Part shown: piece after piece, positions 1 through 5,991 of the stretch | How positions within the stretch are numbered: position 1 is the stretch's first letter | Layout of the letters: each line of letters opens with the position of its first letter | Assembly: GCA_934512105.1 (NCBI GenBank) | Contig: CAKSWQ010000067.1 | Span: 1 to 5,991, forward strand | DNA length: 5,991 nucleotides | From: an uncultured Faecalibacterium sp. | Lineage (GTDB): Bacteria; Bacillota; Clostridia; Oscillospirales; Ruminococcaceae | Direction: 5' to 3' | The notes under the pieces: generated by a model | Database searches by the model: none | Seen by the model: only the letters and a program-made list of their open reading frames with translations | What the model was told of the DNA's origin: nothing | Made by a program: the position numbers and the translations under genes

Positions 1-1617
1 TATATCAAGAAGGTCATCGGCACCGAGGAAGCAAACTTTGCCCGCACCATCGATGCCGGCATGAACATCCTGAACAACATGATCGACCGTCTGGAGAAGG
101 CACACCAGAAGCTGCTGAGCGGCTTGGACGCCTTCAAGCTGAACGACACCTTCGGCTTCCCGCTGGATCTGACCAAGGAGATCGCCGCCGAGCAGGGTCT
201 GGAGATCGACGAGGACGGCTTCCACGCAGAGATGAAGAAGCAGAAGGAGCGCGCCCGCGCCGAGCGTCTGAAGAAGAACATCTCCGGCTGGAGCGAGGAT
301 CTGTTCGGCGCACTGGAGGCCGAGCCCACCGTCTTTACCGGTTACGACACCCTGACCGACAAGGGCACCGTTGTGGCGCTGAGCGATGAAGAGACCCTGA
401 CCGATGCCATTGCCACCGACGAGGAGGCAAAGGACGGCGTGCTGGTGGTGCTGGATAAGACCCCCTTCTACGCCGAGATGGGCGGTCAGGCTGCCGACCA
501 CGGCGTGCTGAACGGCACTGAGTGCAGCCTGCGCGTGCTGGACGTGAAAAAGACCCCCAAGGGCTACTACGTCCACACCTGCGTGCTGGAAAGCGGCATT
601 GTAAAGGTCGGCGATGTGCTGACCGCACAGGTGGACAAGGACTACCGCATGGCCATTGCCCGCAACCACACCGCTACCCACCTGCTGCAGGCTGCTCTGC
701 GTGAGGTTCTGGGCGACCATGTGCATCAGGCAGGCTCCTATCAGGATGCCTCCATCACCCACTTCGACTTTACCCACTTCAGCGCCGTGACCCCCGAGGA
801 GCTGGCACGGGTGCAGAAGATCGTCAACGATAAGATCTTCGACTCCATGAACGTCACTGTGCAGGAGATGCCGGTGGAGGAAGCCAAGAAGCTGGGCGCA
901 ATGGCTCTGTTTGGCGAAAAGTACGGCAAGGTGGTCCGTGTTGTGGATATCGAGGGCTGGTCTACCGAGTTCTGCGGCGGCACCCATGTCAAGAACACCG
1001 CTCAGATCGGCGGCTTCAAGATCGTCAGCGAGTCCTCTGTGGCTGCCGGTATCCGCCGTATCGAGGCTGTTACCGGCCGCAACCTGCTGATCCGTGCAAA
1101 CCTGCAGGAGGCCATGCTGCATGATGTGGCCAACACCCTCAAGGCCAACAACGTGGCTTCTCTGCCCGCCCGCGCCGAGGCTGTGATGGCCGAGAACAAG
1201 GCCATGAGCCGCGAGCTGGAGGAGATGAAGGCAAAGATCGCCGCCTCCAAGGTGGACAGCCTGTTCGACAATGCCGAGGAAGCAGACGGCGTGAAGATCG
1301 CCTCCGCATACTTTACCGGTACCACCGGCGACACCCTGCGCGGTATGTGCGACAGCATCCGCGACAAGGCCGTGAACCCTGTGGTGGCTGTTCTGGTGGG
1401 CAAGGCCGAGGATAAGATCACCATGGCCGTTACCGTGAATAAGCTGGCACAGGAAAAGGGTCTCAAGGCCGGTGTGCTGGTCAAGGAGCTGTCCGCTATC
1501 GCAGGCGGCAAGGGCGGCGGCAAGCCGGACTTTGCAATGGCCGGTCTGAAGGACGAGACCAAGATCGACGAGGCACTGGCTGCTGTGAGCGCCATCGTCA
1601 AAAAAGCTCTGGGCTAA
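1..1617 (+). CDS. alaS: Alanyl-tRNA synthetase, C-terminal 538 residues (5' end outside window)
   Basis: Class II aminoacyl-tRNA synthetase that charges tRNA-Ala in the cytoplasm and hydrolyses mischarged Ser/Gly-tRNA-Ala. The frame is open from base 1 with no start, so roughly 340 N-terminal residues (the catalytic core) are missing compared with the usual ~875-residue enzyme; the ATG at 61 is internal. Numbering from base 1, the piece opens with the end of the tRNA-recognition region (IGTEEANFARTIDAG) and the conserved DAFKLNDTFGFPLDLT stretch. The editing domain follows, with PFYAEMGGQ at 155-163, NHTATH at 222-227 and CGGTH at 325-329; H223, H227, C325 and H329 match the four zinc/editing-site ligands. 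A coiled-coil-like stretch and the C-terminal DHHA1-type domain with GGKGGGKPDFAMAG complete it. The gene appears intact to its TAA stop. Codon use is strongly biased, as expected for high expression. Confidence 0.97.
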   Translation, partial: YIKKVIGTEEANFARTIDAGMNILNNMIDRLEKAHQKLLSGLDAFKLNDTFGFPLDLTKEIAAEQGLEIDEDGFHAEMKKQKERARAERLKKNISGWSEDLFGALEAEPTVFTGYDTLTDKGTVVALSDEETLTDAIATDEEAKDGVLVVLDKTPFYAEMGGQAADHGVLNGTECSLRVLDVKKTPKGYYVHTCVLESGIVKVGDVLTAQVDKDYRMAIARNHTATHLLQAALREVLGDHVHQAGSYQDASITHFDFTHFSAVTPEELARVQKIVNDKIFDSMNVTVQEMPVEEAKKLGAMALFGEKYGKVVRVVDIEGWSTEFCGGTHVKNTAQIGGFKIVSESSVAAGIRRIEAVTGRNLLIRANLQEAMLHDVANTLKANNVASLPARAEAVMAENKAMSRELEEMKAKIAASKVDSLFDNAEEADGVKIASAYFTGTTGDTLRGMCDSIRDKAVNPVVAVLVGKAEDKITMAVTVNKLAQEKGLKAGVLVKELSAIAGGKGGGKPDFAMAGLKDETKIDEALAAVSAIVKKALG

Positions 1618-1631
1618 AAAGATCCATGTCC

Positions 1632-1671
1632 CCCGCCCGGTGCCGGATGCGCGCCGGGGCGGCGGGCTTTT
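1632..1671 (+). terminator. Probable rho-independent terminator or attenuator after alaS
   Basis: CCCGCC (1632-1637) pairs with GGCGGG (1661-1666). The inner CGGTGC (1638-1643) pairs with GCGCCG (1651-1656) through one G-U pair. This leaves a 7-nt loop and a 4-nt bulge (1657-1660), and is followed by CTTTT (1667-1671). An alternative register pairs 1633-1643 with 1651-1662 with a single-base bulge. The stem is very GC-rich but the T-run is only four bases, so termination may be partial. It begins 14 bases after the alaS stop and ends 26 bases before the next start codon. Confidence 0.65.
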
Positions 1672-1679
1672 GTAGAAGC

Positions 1680-1688
1680 AGGAAGGAG
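1680..1688 (+). promoter_or_regulatory. Ribosome binding site that fixes the HIT gene start
   Basis: AGGAAGGAG lies 9 bases before the ATG at 1698. It decides the start: an in-frame ATG at 1626 would put 24 non-family residues, encoded by the terminator hairpin, in front of the conserved N-terminus. Confidence 0.8.
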
Positions 1689-1697
1689 TGTTCCCCC

Positions 1698-2030
1698 ATG
1701 GAAGATTGTCTGTTTTGCATGATCGCAGAGGGCAAGATCCCCTCTAAAAAGCTGTACGAGGATGACCAGGTAGTGGCATTCTACGACATCAACCCGCAGG
1801 CAAAGGTGCATTTCCTTGTAGTCCCCCGCAAGCACATCTCCTCTGCCGCTGCGCTGACCGAGGAGGATGGTGCTCTGCTGGGCCACATCTTCACCGTCAT
1901 CGCAAAGCTGGCTAAGGAGCAGGGGCTGGAAAACGGCTACCGCATCATCTCCAACGTGGGCGAGGACGCAGGCCAGACCGTGAAGCATCTGCATTTCCAT
2001 GTTCTGGGCGGCGAAAAACTGCCTGTCTGA
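1698..2030 (+). CDS. HIT (histidine triad) family protein, HINT-type nucleotide hydrolase
   Basis: A 110-residue cytoplasmic protein of the histidine triad superfamily, close in length to bacterial HinT (about 115-120 residues). HINT enzymes are homodimeric purine nucleoside phosphoramidases that can also hydrolyse aminoacyl-adenylates. The signature is clear: N86-x-G88 and G92-Q93 precede the triad H97-L-H99-F-H101, then GG at 104-105; the middle or last triad histidine is the usual nucleophile region. C4-x-x-C7 at the N-terminus, with H46 and H97, resembles the structural zinc site of Gram-positive HIT proteins. The start at 1698 is chosen from the strong RBS and the MEDCLFCMIAEGKIPS N-terminus typical of the family. 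It follows alaS across a hairpin and precedes a phosphoribosyltransferase by 28 bases. The family is certain; the physiological substrate cannot be read from the sequence. Confidence 0.95.
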   Translation: MEDCLFCMIAEGKIPSKKLYEDDQVVAFYDINPQAKVHFLVVPRKHISSAAALTEEDGALLGHIFTVIAKLAKEQGLENGYRIISNVGEDAGQTVKHLHFHVLGGEKLPV

Positions 2031-2058
2031 TTCCAATACGAAAGGGAGATTTTTGATT

Positions 2059-2598
2059 ATGGCTGAAACTTATACCCTGCACGTTGCAGGCCTGACCCGT
2101 GAGCTGACCATCTGCAAGGTGAACGACCACATGGACATTGCCGCATTCATCATGCTGGGGGATGCCGAACTGACCGTGGCTGCCGCTGCGGAGCTGCTGA
2201 AGAAGTGCCCGGATTTTGATATCCTGCTTACCGCCGAGGCCAAGGGCATCCCGCTGGCCCACGAGATGAGCCGCCAGAGCGGCAAGCCCTATATCTGCGC
2301 CCGCAAGGGTGTCAAGCTGTATATGCCGGACCCTGTGGTGGTGGAAGATCAGTCCATTACCACTGCCGGTAAGCAGAAGCTGGTCATTGACCGCAAGGAA
2401 CTGGAAAAGATGAACGGCAAGCGGGTGCTGGTGGTGGACGATGTCATCTCCACCGGCGGCTCTCTGAAGGCGCTGGACGCGCTGGCGGAAAAGACCCAGT
2501 GCACCATCGTGGGTCAGGCCGCTGTTCTGGCCGAGGGCGACGCTTCCGAGCGCAAGGATATCATCTTCCTTGAGCCGCTGCCCCTGTTCTTCCACTAA
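2059..2598 (+). CDS. Type I phosphoribosyltransferase, Apt-like (purine PRTase family)
   Basis: A 179-residue cytoplasmic PRPP-dependent transferase of the adenine phosphoribosyltransferase-like group (COG0503 type). The 13-residue PRPP-binding motif VLVVDDVISTGGS occupies 123-135, with the acidic pair at D127-D128. TAEAKGIPLA at 58-67 corresponds to the segment reading EARGF-xxG-P-A in Apt, and ARKG at 81-84 to the Apt RKxGKLP region. The N-terminus lacks the YPxxGIxFxDI segment of classical Apt, so the purine base used is uncertain; a xanthine or guanine enzyme, or a regulatory PurR-like PRTase domain without the DNA-binding part, is possible. AAAGGGAGA at 2041-2049 lies 9 bases before the ATG and supports this start. 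The gene probably shares a transcript with the HIT gene, and comEC begins only 6 bases after its stop. Confidence 0.88.
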   Translation: MAETYTLHVAGLTRELTICKVNDHMDIAAFIMLGDAELTVAAAAELLKKCPDFDILLTAEAKGIPLAHEMSRQSGKPYICARKGVKLYMPDPVVVEDQSITTAGKQKLVIDRKELEKMNGKRVLVVDDVISTGGSLKALDALAEKTQCTIVGQAAVLAEGDASERKDIIFLEPLPLFFH

Positions 2599-2604
2599 GC
2601 CGGG

Positions 2605-4728
2605 ATGCGCCGCCCGCTCTGCGCGTTCTGCGCCGGAATGATGGGCCTTAGTTTCCTGTGGACTTTTTTGCCGCAAACGGAGCTTTTTATGCCGTTTGCG
2701 GCATTTTTTGTTGCCTTTTTGCTGCTGCTCTGCATCCCGGATGGCAGCCGTAAGCTGGCGCTCTGCCTGCTATTGGGCGCACTGGCGGGGCTTTGCGCGG
2801 TGCATACCACGAGCGCCCGGCTGGAGCGTGCCCGGGCAAATTACGCCGGGCGCACCGTGCTGCTGACTGCCGAGGTAGAGCGTGCGGACAGCACCTATTT
2901 TTCAGACACAGTGGACGCGACCCTGTGGGTGGAAAGCGTGAATGGCAGCCCGGCGGGATTCCGTGCAGCCTGTGCAGAGCTGCCCGCCTGCACGGCAGGG
3001 CAGCGGGTGCAGGGCTGGTTCACGCTGCAACAGCCGGATATGGAAGAGCGGACAGCGCAGTACGCGGACGGCATTGCCTTGCAGGCAGAGCCGTTGACGG
3101 AAAAGCCGCAGCTTACTGTGTTGGGCGAGAGCGGCAGCTTCCGTGCCCGCACCCACCGCTTGCAGCAAAAGCTGAGCGAGAGCCTGTGCAGGGCCATGCA
3201 CAGGGACACCGGCGGCGTGCTGGCTGCCATGACGGTGGGCGACCGCAGCGGGCTTTCGGCGAAGATGCGCAGTGCCTACCGGGGCGCGGGGCTTTCCCAT
3301 GTGCTGGTGGTCAGTGGAATGCACGTTTCCATCCTGTGCGGGGATATCCTGAGCGTTTTGCTGCCCTACCGCTGGGAGCAGAGCTATCGCAGCCGCAGAC
3401 GGCGCACGGTCTGGAAAAGCCTGCTGGCGCTGGTGCTGATGGGTGTGACCGGCTTTACACCCTCGGTGCGCCGCGCCGCCGTGGCGGTGTGGGTCAGCGC
3501 TTTGGGTGTGTGGGTGTGGGGACCGCCGGACGCCCTCACCTCGCTGGCGGCGGCAGGCATCCTGATGACCGCCGCCAACAGCTACGCAGTGTGGGATATC
3601 GGCTTTGAGCTTTCCTTTGCGGCAGTGGTGGGCACGGTGGCAGGCAACGCCTGCATCCGCCGGATGCGGGACGCCCACGACAGGCGGTTTTGGATCAAAG
3701 CCGGGGAGAATCTGCAAAAGCCGGTCAGGCGTCCGTGGTACAGCAAATTGCCGAAGGGGTTGCAGGGTCTTGCGGAAAGTGCCTGCATTGCCGCCTGCGC
3801 CTCGGCGGCTACCTTCCCGGTGTTGGTGCTGCGGGGCTTGAGCGTCAGCGCGTGGGCGGTGGTTTCCAGCATTGCGGTGCTGTGGATGGTGCAGCCGCTG
3901 CTTTTGCTGGGTCTGGCAGTGGCCTTTGCAGGGCTGGTGCCGTGGCTGGCACCGGTGCACGGGGCACTTTCCCGGGCGGCAGACCTGCTGACCGGCCTAT
4001 TGAACGGCTGGGCAATCTGGCTCAGCACAAAGCCCGGAGCATCCATCTACTTTGATACTGCATACGCAGCGCTGGTCTGCCTGCTGCTGTGCGGGCTTGG
4101 GGTGCTTGCCTTCCGCTGGCGGGTGCGTCTGCGGGTGGCTCTGCCGGGCATCCTGCTGGCAGCAGCGGTGGGCATCGGGCTGGGGAACGCCCTCAGCCGG
4201 GACGTGGTGCACATCGACCTTGTGGGCAGCGCACAGGCACCTGCGGTGGTGGTTGCCCAGAACGACCGGGCAGTGGTGCTGTTCCGGGGCGGCAGCGCCG
4301 CCCAGCGTGCGGTGGAAAACCAGCTGGCGCGGCGGGGTGTGCACACCGTGGAACTGGTGGTAGACCTGCGCATGAACGCAAAAACCGCCTGCACCCTGTC
4401 CGCGCAGCAGGGCATCCGGGCAGAACGCCTGCCGGTCAATGCCAGCCGCAAACTGCGCTGCACCCCGGCAGCGGTGGAACTGCTGCGCACCCGGGAAGGA
4501 TGTCTTGTGCGGCTGAGTATCGGCAACCGGCAGTTTGTGGTGTTAAGCGGCAAGGCAGAACTGGCGCAGCTGCTGCAAACGGAGTGGCTGGTTGCCTCGG
4601 CCAAAAAGCCGGAGGCGGTGCGGTACCAAAAGCTGCTGGCGCTGCGCAGTTACAGCTGGATGCCACCGGAAACGCAGTACACCGCCTCCCTCAGCCTGCG
4701 CCGCACCGGCGGTGAAAAGCTAGGGTAG
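2605..4728 (+). CDS. comEC: ComEC/Rec2 family competence membrane protein with degenerate C-terminal domain
   Basis: A 707-residue polytopic membrane protein of the ComEC family, which forms the channel carrying single-stranded DNA across the membrane during natural transformation. Three hydrophobic segments lie at about 5-23, 27-43 and 49-66, followed by an extracytoplasmic region to about 200. The Competence core contains MTVGDRSGLS (209-218), SHVLVVSGMHVS (231-242), SVRRA (287-291) and DIGFELSF (331-338), with further hydrophobic helices to about 530. Residues 533-707 occupy the place of the metallo-beta-lactamase-like domain but lack its DVGQGD and HxHxDH motifs. The ATG at 2605 is preferred because RRPL at the N-terminus is typical of the family, yet no good ribosome binding site precedes it; M12 or M13 (2638, 2641) are alternatives. 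It starts 6 bases after the PRTase stop, suggesting coupled translation. The reading frame is unbroken. Actual competence of the organism is not shown. Confidence 0.93.
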   Translation: MRRPLCAFCAGMMGLSFLWTFLPQTELFMPFAAFFVAFLLLLCIPDGSRKLALCLLLGALAGLCAVHTTSARLERARANYAGRTVLLTAEVERADSTYFSDTVDATLWVESVNGSPAGFRAACAELPACTAGQRVQGWFTLQQPDMEERTAQYADGIALQAEPLTEKPQLTVLGESGSFRARTHRLQQKLSESLCRAMHRDTGGVLAAMTVGDRSGLSAKMRSAYRGAGLSHVLVVSGMHVSILCGDILSVLLPYRWEQSYRSRRRRTVWKSLLALVLMGVTGFTPSVRRAAVAVWVSALGVWVWGPPDALTSLAAAGILMTAANSYAVWDIGFELSFAAVVGTVAGNACIRRMRDAHDRRFWIKAGENLQKPVRRPWYSKLPKGLQGLAESACIAACASAATFPVLVLRGLSVSAWAVVSSIAVLWMVQPLLLLGLAVAFAGLVPWLAPVHGALSRAADLLTGLLNGWAIWLSTKPGASIYFDTAYAALVCLLLCGLGVLAFRWRVRLRVALPGILLAAAVGIGLGNALSRDVVHIDLVGSAQAPAVVVAQNDRAVVLFRGGSAAQRAVENQLARRGVHTVELVVDLRMNAKTACTLSAQQGIRAERLPVNASRKLRCTPAAVELLRTREGCLVRLSIGNRQFVVLSGKAELAQLLQTEWLVASAKKPEAVRYQKLLALRSYSWMPPETQYTASLSLRRTGGEKLG
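2670..2709 (+). terminator. Strong intrinsic-terminator-like hairpin inside the 5' end of comEC
   Basis: GCCGCAAACGG (2670-2680) and CCGTTTGCGGC (2692-2702) form a perfect 11-bp stem with an 11-nt loop, followed by A and six T residues (2704-2709). This is a better terminator by form than the one after alaS. It lies about 70-110 bases past the PRTase stop, where an operon-ending terminator would be expected, but inside comEC codons 22-35. The codons here (CAA, ACG, CTT, TTT) are less GC-rich than in neighbouring sequence. The T-run flank suits + strand transcription only. Confidence 0.75.
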
Positions 4729-4732
4729 CGCT

Positions 4733-4760
4733 TTGCAATCCGGGCCGAGTGTGGTACAAT
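4733..4760 (+). promoter_or_regulatory. Probable SigA-type promoter with extended -10, driving holA
   Basis: A -35-like TTGCAA (4733-4738; four of six consensus positions) and a -10 TACAAT (4755-4760; five of six) are separated by 16 bases. TG at 4752-4753 precedes the -10 in the extended -10 position. It starts 4 bases after the comEC stop, and transcription would begin about 30 bases before the holA start codon. The match is by eye only. Confidence 0.65.
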
Positions 4761-4796
4761 ACAAAGAGCATTTTATAACAGGAAAGGGGCATTTGC

Positions 4797-5825
4797 ATGG
4801 CCACGGAAGCAAAACTCCGGCAGCTGGCCGACAAGGGCTGCCCGGTCTACTATTTTTATTCCAGCGAGCGGTATCTGGTGCGGCAGGCAGTGGCGGCGGC
4901 GGTGCGTGTGCTGTCCGCAGACAGCGACGAGGACGCCACGATCCTGGACGGCGCTGCCCCGGAGCTGGAGCAGCTCATCATGGCGGCGGGCACCATCTCG
5001 TTTTTCGGTACCCGGCGTGTGGTGGTGCTGCCGGAAATAGACCCCGCCGCCTACGGCAGCAAGGACCTGGACGAGCTGTGCAGCACTCTTTCCAGCTTGG
5101 AAAACGCCGTGGCGGTGCTGGGCAGCGTGTTCCCGCTGGAGCGCAGCAAGCTCAAGCTGGGCAAGCAGGCGCAAAAGCTGCAAGCCCAGTGCAAGGCCAT
5201 CGGCTACACGGAGGAGCTGGCAAAGCCCCGCCCCTTTGAACTGAAAAATCTGATGATGGAGCGCGCAAAGGCGCAGGGCGCATCTCTGCCGGACGGCGCT
5301 GCCACCGCATTGCTGGAGCGCTGCGGCGAGGACCCGTTTTTGCTGGAAAATGAGGTGGACAAGCTCTGCGCGCTGTCCGGCTACCAGACCGTGAGTGCCT
5401 CCATGGTGGCGGAGATGGGCACGGTAAGCCTTGAAGCGGACGTGTTCGAGATGATTCGCATGATCACCGCCAAAAACGCCACCGGAGCCTGCAAAAAGCT
5501 GCAGACCCTGCTGCGGCTGCAGCAGGAGCCCATTGCCATTACAGCGGCCATGATCGGCAGCTATGTGGATCTGTACCGGGTAAAGCTTGGGGCGGCGAAG
5601 CGGAAAAATTACAGTGCAGTGCACAAAGATTTTGGCTATAAGGGCAGCGACTACCGGCTGAAGCGCTCGGCAGAGACTGCCGCCCACTACACCCTGCCCC
5701 AGCTGGAAACCTGCCTGCAGGTGCTGCTGGAGCTGGACCAAAGCCTGAAAAGCCAGCCTGTGGCGGCGCAGACACTGCTGGAAACAGCACTGTGCCGTCT
5801 GGCGCTGGCGGGGAGCGGAAGATGA
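4797..5825 (+). CDS. holA: DNA polymerase III delta subunit (clamp loader)
   Basis: A 342-residue clamp-loader subunit, usual length for HolA (about 330-350). Delta binds and opens the beta sliding clamp, working with delta' and tau/gamma in the replisome; it does not bind ATP itself. The N-terminal domain shows VYYFYSSERYLV (17-28), equivalent to the family's VYLLxGEExYL opening, and SFFGTRRVVVL (68-78). The middle domain has the typical GEDPFLLENEVDKL segment (177-190) followed by the VFEMIRMI helix. The C-terminal oligomerisation domain contains DYRLKRSAETAAHYTLPQLE and a final LLELDQSLKS stretch. GGAAAGGGG at 4781-4789 lies 7 bases before the ATG. It has its own upstream promoter and follows comEC, as in many Firmicutes. 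Its TGA stop overlaps the next start codon. Confidence 0.95.
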   Translation: MATEAKLRQLADKGCPVYYFYSSERYLVRQAVAAAVRVLSADSDEDATILDGAAPELEQLIMAAGTISFFGTRRVVVLPEIDPAAYGSKDLDELCSTLSSLENAVAVLGSVFPLERSKLKLGKQAQKLQAQCKAIGYTEELAKPRPFELKNLMMERAKAQGASLPDGAATALLERCGEDPFLLENEVDKLCALSGYQTVSASMVAEMGTVSLEADVFEMIRMITAKNATGACKKLQTLLRLQQEPIAITAAMIGSYVDLYRVKLGAAKRKNYSAVHKDFGYKGSDYRLKRSAETAAHYTLPQLETCLQVLLELDQSLKSQPVAAQTLLETALCRLALAGSGR

Positions 5826-5991
5826 TGCAAAGCGAGATGATCCATACCGACCGGGTGCTGATCGTGGAGGGCAAGTACGATGCCGTTCGTCTGGCGCACC
5901 TGACCGATGCCATGATCCTGCTGACGGATGGCTTTGGCATTTATAAAGACAAACAGCGCCAGCAGCTGTTCCGGGCGCTGGCGCAGAAAAA
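5822..5991 (+). CDS. Toprim-domain protein resembling ribonuclease M5 (3' end outside window)
   Basis: Only the first 56 codons are present. VLIVEGKYDAVRL (12-24) is the first Toprim motif, with E16 the expected metal-binding/catalytic glutamate; ILLTDGFGIYKDK (32-44) follows as in the RNase M5-like proteins of Clostridia. RNase M5 matures the ends of 5S rRNA; this clostridial family is related, but whether it performs that reaction is unproven. The DxD Toprim motif and any C-terminal DUF4093-type domain would lie past the window. The ATG at 5822 overlaps the holA stop by 4 bases (ATGA), and a second ATG follows at 5825. GGGGAG at 5810-5815, inside holA, would serve either, and the arrangement indicates coupled translation. 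Confidence 0.82.
   Translation, partial: MMQSEMIHTDRVLIVEGKYDAVRLAHLTDAMILLTDGFGIYKDKQRQQLFRALAQK

Noticed and set aside
441..448. GCTGGTGG, identical to the E. coli Chi octamer (also at 2427-2434 and 3303-3310)
   Set aside because: Each copy encodes Leu-Val-Val with favoured codons, and Firmicutes use different Chi sequences, so it is likely chance.
1626..1697. Earlier in-frame ATG for the HIT gene
   Set aside because: It would translate the terminator hairpin into non-family residues; the strong SD at 1680-1688 and the conserved N-terminus support 1698.
1945..2676. Antisense open frame (243 codons) across the HIT, PRTase and comEC junctions
   Set aside because: It spans three real genes, shows no motif and has no supporting ribosome binding site.
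3501..3522. GT-rich run resembling a simple repeat
   Set aside because: It encodes hydrophobic LGVWVWG in a membrane segment of ComEC; the run is irregular and explained by coding.
2902..3960. Long antisense open frame (352 codons) opposite comEC
   Set aside because: The translation is rich in His, Gln, Arg and Ala with no recognisable domain; comEC on the + strand carries clear family motifs.
4716..4734. AAAGC/GCTTT inverted repeat at the comEC stop
   Set aside because: It has only five pairs, with no GC-rich stem or following T tract; too weak for a terminator, and it overlaps the holA -35 region.
4774..4779. TATAAC as a second -10 before holA
   Set aside because: There is no -35-like hexamer at suitable spacing and it lies very close to the ribosome binding site; the extended -10 at 4755 is better.
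4773..5741. Long antisense open frame (322 codons) opposite holA
   Set aside because: It is a GC-rich codon-bias shadow: low-complexity His/Gln/Arg/Leu-rich translation, no family motif, and full overlap with a well-supported gene.

Overview
The window looks like ordinary chromosomal housekeeping sequence from a GC-rich member of the Clostridia, most likely in the Faecalibacterium/Oscillospiraceae group. The reasons are strong GGAGG-type ribosome binding sites, high-GC codon use with AAG, CTG and GCC preferred, and comEC directly followed by holA, an order common in Firmicutes. The genus is an inference from style and gene order, not a database match. All genes lie on the + strand with little space between them.

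Layout. (1) Bases 1-1617 hold the last 538 codons of alaS (alanyl-tRNA synthetase), whose start lies before the window. (2) A GC-rich hairpin with a short T-run (1632-1671) follows alaS. (3) A 110-residue HIT/HINT-type nucleotide-binding protein (1698-2030) is followed by a 179-residue type I phosphoribosyltransferase (2059-2598). (4) Six bases later comes comEC (2605-4728), a 707-residue polytopic membrane protein of the DNA-uptake channel family. An 11-bp perfect hairpin plus T6 tract, with the form of an intrinsic terminator, sits inside its first 35 codons. (5) A 68-bp gap carries an extended -10 promoter (4733-4760). (6) holA (DNA polymerase III delta subunit, 4797-5825) overlaps by 4 bases (7) the start of a Toprim-domain gene resembling RNase M5 (5822 to window end). 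No stretch over 300 bases lacks a gene.

How the genes fit together. alaS, the HIT protein and the phosphoribosyltransferase all deal with aminoacyl-adenylate or purine nucleotide chemistry, but their adjacency may be no more than co-expression. The intragenic terminator, the weak comEC ribosome binding site and the separate promoter for holA suggest that comEC is kept at low transcription while the essential holA is transcribed independently. The ComEC C-terminal region has the length and outline of the usual metallo-beta-lactamase-like domain but has lost the recognisable metal-binding motifs.

I found no evidence of a mobile element, CRISPR array, tRNA/rRNA or wholly new system. The two observations most worth checking are the terminator inside comEC and the degenerate metallo-beta-lactamase domain.
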